DNA from: Aquificaceae bacterium
GTDB lineage: Bacteria > Aquificota > Aquificia > Aquificales > Aquificaceae
NCBI GenBank assembly: GCA_026983685.1
Contig: JALSTO010000317.1
Coordinates: forward strand, 1-7,085
Reading direction: 5' to 3'
Length of the DNA: 7,085 nucleotides
In this document: piece by piece, positions 1 to 6,159 of the stretch
How the letters are laid out: the number at the start of each line of letters is the position of its first letter
How positions within the stretch are numbered: position 1 is the stretch's first letter
The notes under the pieces: model-generated
Seen by the model: the letters and a program-made list of their open reading frames with translations, nothing else
Told to the model about the DNA's origin: nothing
The model's database searches: none
Translations under genes and position numbers: made by a program

Positions 1-59
1 CTTATAAGTCAGGAAGTGTATGGGGCAGAAGGGATTGCCCGCTGAGAACAGGTATTTTC

Positions 60-1256
60 CTAAGTCCTTCTCCTACCTAAAACTTTTAAGGGCAGTCCCC
101 AAACCTTTGTAAAGTGCTTGCCCGCAAGGTGGTCAAAGGCATCCTTCTCCGAGTAGGTGGCGAGGTCCTCAACATAGAGAGAGTTGGGAGACCTTCTTCC
201 AACAACGCTCACCGCTCCCTTAAAAAGCTTGAGCCTCACCTCACCGCTCACATACTCCGAGAGCTTTCCCGTAAAGGCATCAAGGGCTTCCCTTAAGGGT
301 GTAAACCAGAGACCTTCGTAGACAAGCTTGGCGTATTCGTGGGGAACGTGGCTCAGGAAGTAGTGAAAGGTGAACCTGTCCGTCACCAGCGAGAGGAGGT
401 CTCTGTAAGCCTCATAAAGAACAAGTGCTCCGGGAGCCTCGTATATCTCCCTGCTCTTTATACCCACGAGCCTGTTCTCAACCATGTCTATCCTGCCTAC
501 GCCGTGCCTTCCCGCTATCTCGTTGAGCTCAAGGACAAGCTCGCTCAGCAGGGAGTAGTTTTTTCCGTTAACAGACACAGGAACACCTTTCTCAAAGCCA
601 ACGGTTACATACTCGGGCTCATCGGGTGCTTTTTCGGGAGAGATCGTTATCTGGTAGGCATCCTCGGGGGGCTCCTGCCAGGGGTCTTCAAGGGGTCCGC
701 ACTCTATTGAAACACCCCAGAGGTTCCTGTCTATTGAGTAGGGCTTTTCTTTTGTAACCTTTACGGGTATGTTGTGTCTCTTTGCGTACTCAACCTGCTC
801 CTCACGAGCCTTGAACTCCCACTCCCTTACGGGAGCTATGACCTCTATGTCGGGATTGAGCGCCCAGACCGAGAGCTCAAACCTCACCTGGTCGTTACCC
901 TTTCCCGTTGAGCCGTGAGCCACATAATCCGCTTTGAACTTCTGAGCGTAGTAAACGAGCTTTTTGGATATCAAAGGTCTTGATAAAGAGGCTGTGAGGG
1001 GGTATTTACCCTCGTAAAGGGCGAGTGCCCTCAGTGTAGGTAAGCAGAAGTCCCTTGCAAACTCCTCCTTTATATCCTCAACTATAGCCTCAACTGCGCC
1101 TGAAGCCCTCGCCTTGTCGGGTATCTCGGTAAGCTCCTCACCCTGCCCAACGTCCGCTGTGTAGGTTATAACCTCGTAGCCCTTGTCGGTGAGCCACCTG
1201 ACTATTACGGAGGTGTCCAAACCTCCCGAGTATGCGAGTATAACCCTCTTAGCCAT
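60..1256 (-). CDS. argG: Argininosuccinate synthase
   Basis: Catalyses ATP-dependent condensation of citrulline and aspartate to argininosuccinate, the penultimate step of arginine synthesis, in the cytoplasm. The 398-residue product matches the family's usual length of about 400. The N-terminal ATP-pyrophosphatase loop AYSGGLDTS is at residues 8-16, SRPLISK at 92-98, AHGSTGKGNDQVRFE (nucleotide and citrulline binding region) at 113-127, and the conserved block from GRIDMVENR to YEAPGA at about 254-277. I chose the ATG at 1256 because MAKRVILAYSGG fits the family N-terminus. A GTG at 1274 would add six residues (MDYNTS) and overlap the divergent gene. No Shine-Dalgarno precedes the ATG, but a perfect TATAAT ends 6 nt before it, so the mRNA may be leaderless. 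No other arginine gene is visible, so it looks like a stand-alone gene. Identification is secure. Confidence 0.98.
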   Translation of the reverse strand: MAKRVILAYSGGLDTSVIVRWLTDKGYEVITYTADVGQGEELTEIPDKARASGAVEAIVEDIKEEFARDFCLPTLRALALYEGKYPLTASLSRPLISKKLVYYAQKFKADYVAHGSTGKGNDQVRFELSVWALNPDIEVIAPVREWEFKAREEQVEYAKRHNIPVKVTKEKPYSIDRNLWGVSIECGPLEDPWQEPPEDAYQITISPEKAPDEPEYVTVGFEKGVPVSVNGKNYSLLSELVLELNEIAGRHGVGRIDMVENRLVGIKSREIYEAPGALVLYEAYRDLLSLVTDRFTFHYFLSHVPHEYAKLVYEGLWFTPLREALDAFTGKLSEYVSGEVRLKLFKGAVSVVGRRSPNSLYVEDLATYSEKDAFDHLAGKHFTKVWGLPLKVLGRRRT

Positions 1257-1262
1257 GGAAGT

Positions 1263-1270
1263 ATTATAAT
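1263..1270. promoter_or_regulatory. Palindromic -10 box between argG and the divergent membrane gene
   Basis: ATTATAAT is its own reverse complement and supplies TATAAT on both strands. On the minus strand (1268-1263) the box ends exactly 6 nt before the argG ATG, so transcription would be expected to start at or next to the A of the start codon. On the plus strand (1265-1270) the box ends 4 nt before the ATG at 1275, which is closer than usual. I see no convincing -35 hexamer on either strand. The box is seen directly; its use as a promoter, especially in both directions, is inference. Confidence 0.5.
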
Positions 1271-1281
1271 CCACATGTGGA
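1270..1281. promoter_or_regulatory. 12-bp perfect palindrome, possible operator
   Basis: TCCACATGTGGA is a perfect palindrome that shares one base with the palindromic -10 box. It contains the ATG of the divergent membrane gene and lies just upstream of the argG -10. A protein bound here could affect both genes. It does not resemble the AT-rich ArgR box. Only the symmetry is seen; an operator role is speculative. Confidence 0.3.
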
Positions 1282-2015
1282 GGGAAGCTCTAAGGGTCTG
1301 GAAGCTGAGCCTTCTAAGAAACCCCATTCCCGTTGGTTTTCTCTTCCTTCTCATCGCCTTTTTGAGCCTTCTGACACCACTACCCGGGATAGGATTCCTC
1401 AACACCTTACTCAACACCTACCTGATCTTCTCCTACGTTGTTTATGTATCAAAGGCTTACATAGCCTCCGGAGGAGATAGCAAAGCCTTCTTGAGCTCCC
1501 TTGGGTGGAATCCCACTAAGGTGTTCTTTCGCTTCTTTCGTGAGACACTTGCCATTATCACAGGACAGCTTATTCTGACCCTCGGAGCTGGCGCCCTGTC
1601 TTTACTGGTTTTCTCCTTGGGAGGGGTGTGGTCAGTTCTGAAACCTCTCCTTGAGGGTGGAGAGGTCAGCTGGCTCGGTCTTGTGCTCAGCCTGATCCTT
1701 TCACTCTTTTTATACTTTTCCGTGGTAAGTTCCTTCCCGATATTCTTCGGGAGAGCCATGCAAAGGGGGAGAGGTTTCTGGGGCACACTGAAGACTTTTC
1801 TAAGCTCCATTTATGCGGAGGTCAGCTGGAGGACACTCCTCAACTGGGATTACATCAAGTCTTCCTTCATCATGTCCGTCATCACGCTCCTACTTCTCTT
1901 GGCACACCTCCTTTTTATACTCCTTCCACTTTTCATACCTTTGCTCAGCTTCCTGACCATTCACCTGATCTACACCTTCGGAACTGTTGCTGTCTTCAGA
2001 CTCCTCCGCTCCTGA
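1275..2015 (+). CDS. Hypothetical polytopic membrane protein
   Basis: This is a 246-residue, strongly hydrophobic protein that I do not recognise. About six membrane helices can be read: residues 19-36, 40-63, 90-114, 132-158, 196-217 and 218-242. A basic N-terminus (WREALRVWKLSLLRN) and a short polar segment at 64-88 (SGGDSKAFLSSLGWNPTKV) lie between helix groups, and an Arg/Gly-rich stretch (GRAMQRGRGFWG) follows helix 4. No catalytic motif or signal-peptidase site is evident. It could be one of the broad DUF-type six-helix families, but that is not assignable by eye. The ATG at 1275 has no Shine-Dalgarno and stands 4 nt after TATAAT. The gene diverges from argG and overlaps the permease gene tail to tail by 20 bp. 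It is the only plus-strand gene supported here. Confidence 0.85.
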   Translation: MWREALRVWKLSLLRNPIPVGFLFLLIAFLSLLTPLPGIGFLNTLLNTYLIFSYVVYVSKAYIASGGDSKAFLSSLGWNPTKVFFRFFRETLAIITGQLILTLGAGALSLLVFSLGGVWSVLKPLLEGGEVSWLGLVLSLILSLFLYFSVVSSFPIFFGRAMQRGRGFWGTLKTFLSSIYAEVSWRTLLNWDYIKSSFIMSVITLLLLLAHLLFILLPLFIPLLSFLTIHLIYTFGTVAVFRLLRS

Positions 2016-3252
2016 ATATCTCAACGGGGTTCAGCCTCGCAGCCCTTCGGGCTGGATAGACAGAAGCAACAAAGGAGAAGGAGAGGGCAAAGAGGGCACC
2101 GCCTACGTAGTAGAGGAAAGACCTGTCAAGGATGAAGCCCTTAGCCCTGAGAAGCCCCTCAAGGTTTATCTCAACGCTGGAGAGGTACTCCTGGGTCAGG
2201 TAGGCGCTCACACTCCCTAAAATAATTCCCACAACGCCTATGAGAAGCCCCTGAATCATGAATATGAGGGTTATGTCCCTGCTTGAGTAGCCCATAGCCT
2301 TGAGTATCGCTATATCCCTCTGCTTCTCAAGAACCGTCATCATCAGTATGTTGAATATTCCGAAGGCGGATACGAGGAGTATAGCTCCCACCACAAGGTA
2401 GGTTATGGTCTTCTGAATTTTGAAGAGCTGTAGAAAGTTGCTGTAAGCCTCCTGCCAGCTCTGGGCGTCGTAGCCGGTATCCTCCTCAATCTTCCTTGCT
2501 ATCCTGACAGCCTCATCCACGTCCTCCACGCGGACGACGAGCTCGTTCACCTCGTTGGGTCTGCCCAGAAGCTTCTGCATAGCCCTGAGATGGATGTATG
2601 CTCTGCTCTTATCAATCGTGGTTATCCCTGAGTTAAAGAAGTCAATAACCTCAAATATCTGGGAGACCCCGTTTGGGGCTATCACGATGACCTTCTTTCC
2701 AACATTCTTTATCCCCAGGTCCCTCGCTACAAGCTTTCCGAGGATTATCCCGTTTCTCTTCACATAGAGTTTCCGAAGGTTTCCTCTTTCAAGGTATCTC
2801 TCTATGCTCGTTGCCCTGCCTTCAAGCTGAGGGTCTATCCCAAAGAGGTTAACGGGAACGTCCTTGGGACCGAATCTGACTATTGCATTTCCCCTCAGAT
2901 GGGGAGCTATGCCCCTTATTCCCTCCTTGCCCTCGTACCTTTTCATAATTGCCCTGTATCCCTTTATCCTGTCCCTCACTTCCTTTGGTTTTGCTCCAAG
3001 GATCTCAAAGATAACGTTACCTCTGAAGACCTTTGATAGGATTCTCTTCTCGTCGTAGTTGAACTGGGGCTTTATGGATATGTGGGCGTCAAGGTCTATA
3101 ACCTGTTTTATGAAGTGTTTTTGGAATCCGAGCATCAACGAGCTCATGACAACGAAGGCTGTAACCCCTATGGCAACGCCAAGGGTTGATACAAGACTCT
3201 GCCTTCTCCTCTGAAGGAGCAGTTTGAGGCTGACGAAGAGGATGTGATACAT
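1996..3252 (-). CDS. ABC transporter permease, LolC/LolE/MacB (FtsX-domain) type
   Basis: Inner-membrane subunit of a type VII (mechanotransmission) ABC transporter. The 418-residue protein has the family layout: one N-terminal helix at about 18-43 (STLGVAIGVTAFVVMSSLMLGF), a large periplasmic domain at about 45-280, and three C-terminal helices at about 281-306, 327-353 and 378-399. The cytoplasmic coupling segment EKQRDIAILKAMG is at 309-321, and the signature end YPARRAARLNPVEIFRSG at 399-416. Length and N-terminus resemble LolC/LolE, while the adaptor gene beside it suggests a MacAB-like pump, so substrate and exact subfamily are open. The permease has no fused nucleotide-binding domain and no ATPase gene is in the window. 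The ATG at 3252 was chosen because AAGGAG lies 7 nt upstream and the adaptor gene stops 4 nt before; an upstream in-frame start at 3318 would overlap that gene. The 3' end overlaps the convergent membrane gene. Confidence 0.93.
   Translation of the reverse strand: MYHILFVSLKLLLQRRRQSLVSTLGVAIGVTAFVVMSSLMLGFQKHFIKQVIDLDAHISIKPQFNYDEKRILSKVFRGNVIFEILGAKPKEVRDRIKGYRAIMKRYEGKEGIRGIAPHLRGNAIVRFGPKDVPVNLFGIDPQLEGRATSIERYLERGNLRKLYVKRNGIILGKLVARDLGIKNVGKKVIVIAPNGVSQIFEVIDFFNSGITTIDKSRAYIHLRAMQKLLGRPNEVNELVVRVEDVDEAVRIARKIEEDTGYDAQSWQEAYSNFLQLFKIQKTITYLVVGAILLVSAFGIFNILMMTVLEKQRDIAILKAMGYSSRDITLIFMIQGLLIGVVGIILGSVSAYLTQEYLSSVEINLEGLLRAKGFILDRSFLYYVGGALFALSFSFVASVYPARRAARLNPVEIFRSGGV
2040..2054 (+). 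terminator. GC-rich hairpin, weak terminator candidate for the membrane-protein gene
   Basis: CAGCCCTTCGGGCTG folds into a six-pair stem with a TTC loop, 25 nt past the membrane-protein stop codon. No T-run follows, so it is not a classical intrinsic terminator. It also lies inside the permease coding sequence, where it encodes part of the conserved PARRAARL segment, so codon constraint alone could explain it. Confidence 0.2.
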
Positions 3253-3256
3253 TCCC

Positions 3257-4360
3257 TCACTCCTTGAAGAGGCAGGGTGTTCCCGAGGGGTAGCCCAGCA
3301 CCTCCGCAAAGCCCTCAAAGATACGGTTCACCTTAACCTTCTTCTTCTCCCCGTTCACGATAAGCACGGCGAAGCCGTCCTTTACCGCTTCAATAGGAAC
3401 AACCGTGGTCTTGAGCCTGCTCACCACTATGTTCCCCTCCACAACTGAACCCACCGGCACACTTTCGGGAAGCTGAACACTGACCTCAACTTCCACAATC
3501 CTTCTAGTCCTCTCGCTCTCAAGGTCGTACTTCTCCACCCTTCCCTCAAAGACCCTCCCGTGAACCGCATCGGTTGTTATGTAAACCTTCTGTCCCTCCT
3601 TAAGAAGGGGTGCAAGCTCTTCGTCAACCTGTAATACTACCTTCCTATCAGGTGTTCCCATCGAAAAGAGGGCGTTCTCCCTGCTCACGGGGTTGACGTA
3701 GTCTCCCTTCTCAACGAACTTCTTTAGAACTATACCCTCTATGGGGCTCCTTATTCTGTACCTTGAGAGCTCCTTCTCGAGGGCTTTCCTTTGCTCTTTA
3801 AGAGAGCTGAGCTCTTTCTCAAGCCCCCTTAGGGTGTCCTCAAGGCTGAGCAATGAGGCTTCGTACTCTCTGAGAGCGTTTCTGTAAAGCCTCTCAGCCT
3901 CCTCAAGGGCTTCCTTAGGAATGACCCCCCTCTCAAAGAGCCTCTTTCTCCTTAGGTATCTCTCCTTAGCCTTTCTGAGGTTCTCAGCCCTTATATCCAC
4001 CTCCTTCTCAAGCTTTCTCCTGAAGGCTGAGCCTTCTTTGAGCCTCTCTTGAAGGAGCTCTATCTTGTCGCTCAGGGACCTGATCTTGCTTTCAAGCCCC
4101 GCATCATCTATCAGGGCGAGGAGCTGTCCCCTTCTTACCTTATCCCCCACATCTGCATAGAGCTCCTTTATGTAACCTGAAACTGAGGAGCGAAGGAGAA
4201 CCTCTTTCTTGCTCTCAACGTAGCCCGAGGCGTATATGCTTCTGACCACCTCTCTGCTCTCAACCACACACCTTCTCTCCCCTCCTCCAGAGCTTTTCAG
4301 AAATAAGAAGCCACCTAAAAGGGTCAGGAGAAAAAGAAGAGGGATGAGGTACTTCATCAT
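3257..4360 (-). CDS. Periplasmic adaptor (membrane fusion) protein, HlyD/MacA type
   Basis: Links an inner-membrane transporter to an outer-membrane channel. It has 367 residues. A hydrophobic N-terminal anchor is at about 3-22 (KYLIPLLFLLTLLGGFLFL), without a lipobox cysteine. A first lipoyl-like half lies at about 46-88 (GYVESKKEVLL to GQLLALIDD), an alpha-helical hairpin rich in Glu/Lys/Arg/Leu at about 89-200, and a second lipoyl half at about 201-235 (RIRSPIEGIVLKKFVEKGD). Beta-barrel and membrane-proximal domains follow at about 238-367. At the hairpin tip the TolC-contact pattern R-x6-L-x6-S of MacA/AcrA is recognisable as R134, L141 and P148, with proline in place of serine. The ATG directly follows the mtaB TAG stop in the same frame; no Shine-Dalgarno is close, so translational coupling is likely. 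Met2 is an equally possible start. The next gene encodes its probable permease partner. Confidence 0.92.
   Translation of the reverse strand: MMKYLIPLLFLLTLLGGFLFLKSSGGGERRCVVESREVVRSIYASGYVESKKEVLLRSSVSGYIKELYADVGDKVRRGQLLALIDDAGLESKIRSLSDKIELLQERLKEGSAFRRKLEKEVDIRAENLRKAKERYLRRKRLFERGVIPKEALEEAERLYRNALREYEASLLSLEDTLRGLEKELSSLKEQRKALEKELSRYRIRSPIEGIVLKKFVEKGDYVNPVSRENALFSMGTPDRKVVLQVDEELAPLLKEGQKVYITTDAVHGRVFEGRVEKYDLESERTRRIVEVEVSVQLPESVPVGSVVEGNIVVSRLKTTVVPIEAVKDGFAVLIVNGEKKKVKVNRIFEGFAEVLGYPSGTPCLFKE
3260..3265 (-). promoter_or_regulatory. Ribosome binding site of the permease gene
   Basis: AAGGAG, 7 nt before the ATG at 3252. It is formed by the last two codons (AAG GAG) of the adaptor gene, followed by its TGA stop. 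It decides the permease start and implies coupled translation of adaptor and permease. It is the clearest Shine-Dalgarno in the window. Confidence 0.8.
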
Positions 4361-5593
4361 CTATAAGATGATATCAACGACCCTTCCGGGTGGGTGTTCC
4401 GTTTCCCTCTCCACGTGGATGTAGTTTTCTGTCAGCAATCTTCCTCCCTTCAGAGCTGTAGCCCTCAGCCTTCTATCTCTGTTCTTCCTGTAAAAATCCT
4501 CTCTCTTCAGGGAGTCAAGCTCCTGAAGTGTCTTAAGTCTTTCCTTCTTAATCTTTTCGGGAACCTTTCCATCCATCTGGGAAGCTTTTGTAAAGGGTCT
4601 GTCGGAGTAAGGAAAGATATGAAGGTAAGCAAAGGGCATATCCTCAACGAAGCGGAGAGTATCCTCAAAGTCCTTCTCGTCTTCGGTGGGAAAGCCAACT
4701 ATGATGTCCGTGCCAATAGCAGAGAGTGGTCTTCTGGAGATTATGTACTCAACGACCCGCTCATACTCACTCCTCGTGTAGCCCCTCTTCATGAGGGCGA
4801 GTATCCTGTCGGAGCCACTCTGAAGGGAAAGGTGGAAGTGGGGGGCGATCCTCTCCTCAGAGGTGATCAGCTCCAAAAGCTCCTGGGATATCTCCTTTAT
4901 GTGCATAGAGGACAGCCTGACGAGCTTTAATCCTTTCACCTTCAGTATCTCAAGGAGAAGCTGGTGGAGGGAGCTTCCTGTGTCCCAGCCGTACTGGGAA
5001 AGCTGGGTGCCTGAGAGGACTATCTCCTCAAAGCCCCTCTCGGCAAGCAGTTCAACCTGCCGGAGAACCTTCTCCTTCGGGGCGCTCCTGACCTTTCCCC
5101 TTGCGAAGGGTATCACACAGAAGGTGCAGAACTTGTTACAGCCTTCTTGGACCTTGAGAAAAGGTCTTGACTCTTCAAAGTAGAGGACGGTATCAAAGCT
5201 CTTAACCTCCCCCTCTCTGAATATCTCTCCTACCACAGCCCTCTTTCTCCTCTCCTCAAGGAAGTTCTCAACTATCTTCAGGAGCTCCCCCTTGTGGGTG
5301 TTTCCGACAACGAGGTCAACATCCTCCAAGGATAAAAGCTCTTCAGGTTTTACCTGTGCATAGCAACCTGTAGCTACCACCACAGCTTCGGGGTTCAGCC
5401 TCTTCGCCCTGTATATAGCCTGCCTTGAGGCTCTGTCTCCTCCGGCGGTAACCGTGCAGGTGTTTATAACGTAAACGTCAGCTATATCTCCGTTATCAAC
5501 CACCTCGTATCCAGACTCAAGAAATTTTGAGCGCATGAGGTCTGTGTCAAACTGATTCATACGACAGCCAAGCGTGATGAAGGATACCCTCAT
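4361..5593 (-). CDS. mtaB: tRNA t6A37 methylthiotransferase (MtaB-like radical SAM enzyme)
   Basis: Inserts a methylthio group at C2 of N6-threonylcarbamoyladenosine 37 in ANN-decoding tRNAs. From the ATG at 5593 it has 410 residues. The UPF0004 domain carries three iron-sulfur cysteines, C10 (TLGCRMNQ), C46 (NTCTVT) and C77 (TGCYAQ). The radical-SAM cluster is CxxxCxxC at C152, C156 and C159 (EGCNKFCTFC), followed by IPFARGKVRS. SLQSGSD and DIIVGFPTE are further typical blocks. The C-terminal TRAM region (about 350-410) looks short. Family resemblance favours MtaB over MiaB or RimO, though MiaB-like activity cannot be excluded by eye. MRVSFITLGC matches the family N-terminus; a GTG at 5638 could extend it by 15 residues. 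It is the first gene of a run with the adaptor and permease genes and is probably driven from the promoter at 5706-5734. Confidence 0.93.
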   Translation of the reverse strand: MRVSFITLGCRMNQFDTDLMRSKFLESGYEVVDNGDIADVYVINTCTVTAGGDRASRQAIYRAKRLNPEAVVVATGCYAQVKPEELLSLEDVDLVVGNTHKGELLKIVENFLEERRKRAVVGEIFREGEVKSFDTVLYFEESRPFLKVQEGCNKFCTFCVIPFARGKVRSAPKEKVLRQVELLAERGFEEIVLSGTQLSQYGWDTGSSLHQLLLEILKVKGLKLVRLSSMHIKEISQELLELITSEERIAPHFHLSLQSGSDRILALMKRGYTRSEYERVVEYIISRRPLSAIGTDIIVGFPTEDEKDFEDTLRFVEDMPFAYLHIFPYSDRPFTKASQMDGKVPEKIKKERLKTLQELDSLKREDFYRKNRDRRLRATALKGGRLLTENYIHVERETEHPPGRVVDIIL

Positions 5594-5640
5594 AAGCTCA
5601 ATAATACGCCCGAGAACTGCAAATTGTACACATTCCACCG

Positions 5641-5666
5641 CCCCTATCCCGAGAGGGGACGCGGGG
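5641..5666. other. GC-rich hairpin in the mtaB leader
   Basis: CCCC (5641-5644) can pair with GGGG (5663-5666), and TCCC (5647-5650) with GGGA (5656-5659) around a GAGAG loop. It lies in the predicted 5' untranslated region of mtaB, about 50-75 nt before the ATG. In the minus direction no T-run follows, so it is not an obvious attenuator. In the plus direction TTACCTTTTT follows, as in a weak terminator, but no plus-strand gene is known upstream. The function is unclear. Confidence 0.35.
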
Positions 5667-5705
5667 TTACCTTTTTACAGAGAAGCCTTATTACGAGCAC
5701 TCCCA

Positions 5706-5734
5706 ATAATACTTCATGGATAATGTTCTGTCAA
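5706..5734 (-). promoter_or_regulatory. Promoter of the mtaB operon (sigma70 type)
   Basis: On the minus strand there is TTGACA (5734-5729), a 17-bp spacer and TATTAT (5711-5706): a perfect -35 and a five-of-six -10 at ideal spacing. A start near 5699 is expected, giving mtaB a leader of about 105 nt. It begins 22 bp beyond the last CRISPR repeat, so the mtaB run can be transcribed independently of the array. Confidence 0.75.
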
Positions 5735-5736
5735 GA

Positions 5737-5750
5737 GTTTCTGAATAAAC
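5737..5750 (-). repeat. Possible collapsed CRISPR repeat remnant
   Basis: On the minus strand GTTTATTCAGAAAC combines the first bases of the array repeat (GTTTATCAG, with one extra T) and its last five (GAAAC), as if the middle had been deleted. It lies 5 bp past the leader-distal repeat, with no spacer between. Chance similarity is possible for so short an AT-rich sequence. Confidence 0.3.
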
Positions 5751-5755
5751 ATTAT

Positions 5756-6051
5756 GTTTCAATCCCTTATAGGCACCTGATAAACTCAGATGAAGCTTGC
5801 GTCCCTGTACGGAATAGAGTTGTTTCAATCCCTTATAGGCACCTGATAAACCGTCAGCGAGGAAGAGTGTGAGTTCTGCAAGAGGGCGTTTCAATCCCTT
5901 ATAGGCACCTGATAAACGCGTGGGAGTCTTCACTTCGGAACGCCTGACGGAGGGGTTTCAATCCCTTATAGGCACCTGATAAACTGAACAAGATAGAAGA
6001 GAACACAAAAAGCCCTCGGCTGTTTCAATCCCTTATAGGCACCTGATAAAC
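5756..6051 (-). CRISPR. CRISPR array: 5 identical 30-bp repeats, 4 spacers
   Basis: Repeats lie at 5756-5785, 5822-5851, 5888-5917, 5955-5984 and 6022-6051 and are identical in all copies. Spacers are at 5786-5821 (36 bp), 5852-5887 (36), 5918-5954 (37) and 5985-6021 (37), all different. Read on the minus strand the repeat starts GTTTATCAGG and ends GGGATTGAAAC. The final eight bases ATTGAAAC match the 5' tag of crRNAs processed by Cas6 in type I-B and III systems, and the repeat has little dyad symmetry (only CCT/AGG), as in unstructured repeats. With the promoter at 6115-6143 this sets transcription to the minus strand, with the newest spacer at 5985-6021. No cas gene is present in the window, so Cas proteins must act from elsewhere or be lost. 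The subtype cannot be fixed from the repeat alone. Confidence 0.98.
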
Positions 6052-6114
6052 CTGCCAATCTCAATGTCATATTCAGTTATCAAGGAGCCGGTAGCCCCGT
6101 AGGACTACAGGGAT
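6052..6114 (-). promoter_or_regulatory. CRISPR leader (transcribed part)
   Basis: Stretch between the predicted transcription start (about 6108) and the first repeat, roughly 57 nt of leader RNA. The bases abutting the repeat read GAGATTGGCAG on the minus strand, sharing GATTG with the repeat's own 3' end. Leader status follows from array polarity and the promoter beside it; integration signals cannot be defined from one array. Confidence 0.6.
6096..6112. repeat. Imperfect inverted repeat at the CRISPR transcription start
   Basis: CCC GTAG GA CTAC A GGG: seven base pairs around a two-base centre, with one unpaired A. It covers the predicted +1 of the leader transcript, so it could be a protein-binding site at the promoter or a hairpin at the 5' end of the RNA. 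The symmetry is seen; the function is unknown. Confidence 0.35.
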
Positions 6115-6143
6115 ATTTTATGCTCATGCAAAGGATGCGTCAA
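6115..6143 (-). promoter_or_regulatory. CRISPR array promoter (sigma70 type)
   Basis: On the minus strand there is TTGACG (6143-6138), a 17-bp spacer and TAAAAT (6120-6115). Each hexamer matches the consensus at five of six positions, with ideal spacing. Transcription should start near 6108 and run into the repeats. It lies in the gap between the truD stop and the array and points to the array. Confidence 0.7.
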
Positions 6144-6159
6144 GTTGAGTTAATTTTCT

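Noticed and set aside
1..59. Possible end of a plus-strand gene (open frame ending LISQEVYGAEGIAR, TGA at 43-45) and a small GGGCA/TGCCC hairpin at 23-40.
   Set aside because: Fourteen open codons are expected by chance about half the time, and no family is recognisable. The hairpin has an eight-base loop and no T-run. The stretch is otherwise featureless to me.
339..710. Plus-strand open frame of 123 codons inside argG.
   Set aside because: It lies wholly antisense to a securely identified gene, has no family features, and is a by-product of argG codon use. Similar antisense frames inside the permease, adaptor, mtaB and truD genes were dropped for the same reason.
5594..5638. Longer MtaB starting at GTG 5638 (15 extra residues).
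   Set aside because: The family N-terminus begins at MRVSFITLGC; the extra residues have no family resemblance. It is not fully excluded, because neither start has a good Shine-Dalgarno.
5640..5755. Left flank as the CRISPR leader, with plus-strand transcription.
   Set aside because: The plus-strand repeat would end CTGATAAAC rather than the usual ATTGAAAC tag, and the good promoter on this side points away from the array toward mtaB, while the right flank has one pointing into it.
5624..5933. Open frames on both strands through the CRISPR array, with repeated peptides (such as LSGAYKGLK on the minus strand).
   Set aside because: The peptide repetition is only the translated CRISPR repeat; with 36-bp spacers and 30-bp repeats (66 bp, divisible by 3) the frame is kept by arithmetic, not by coding.
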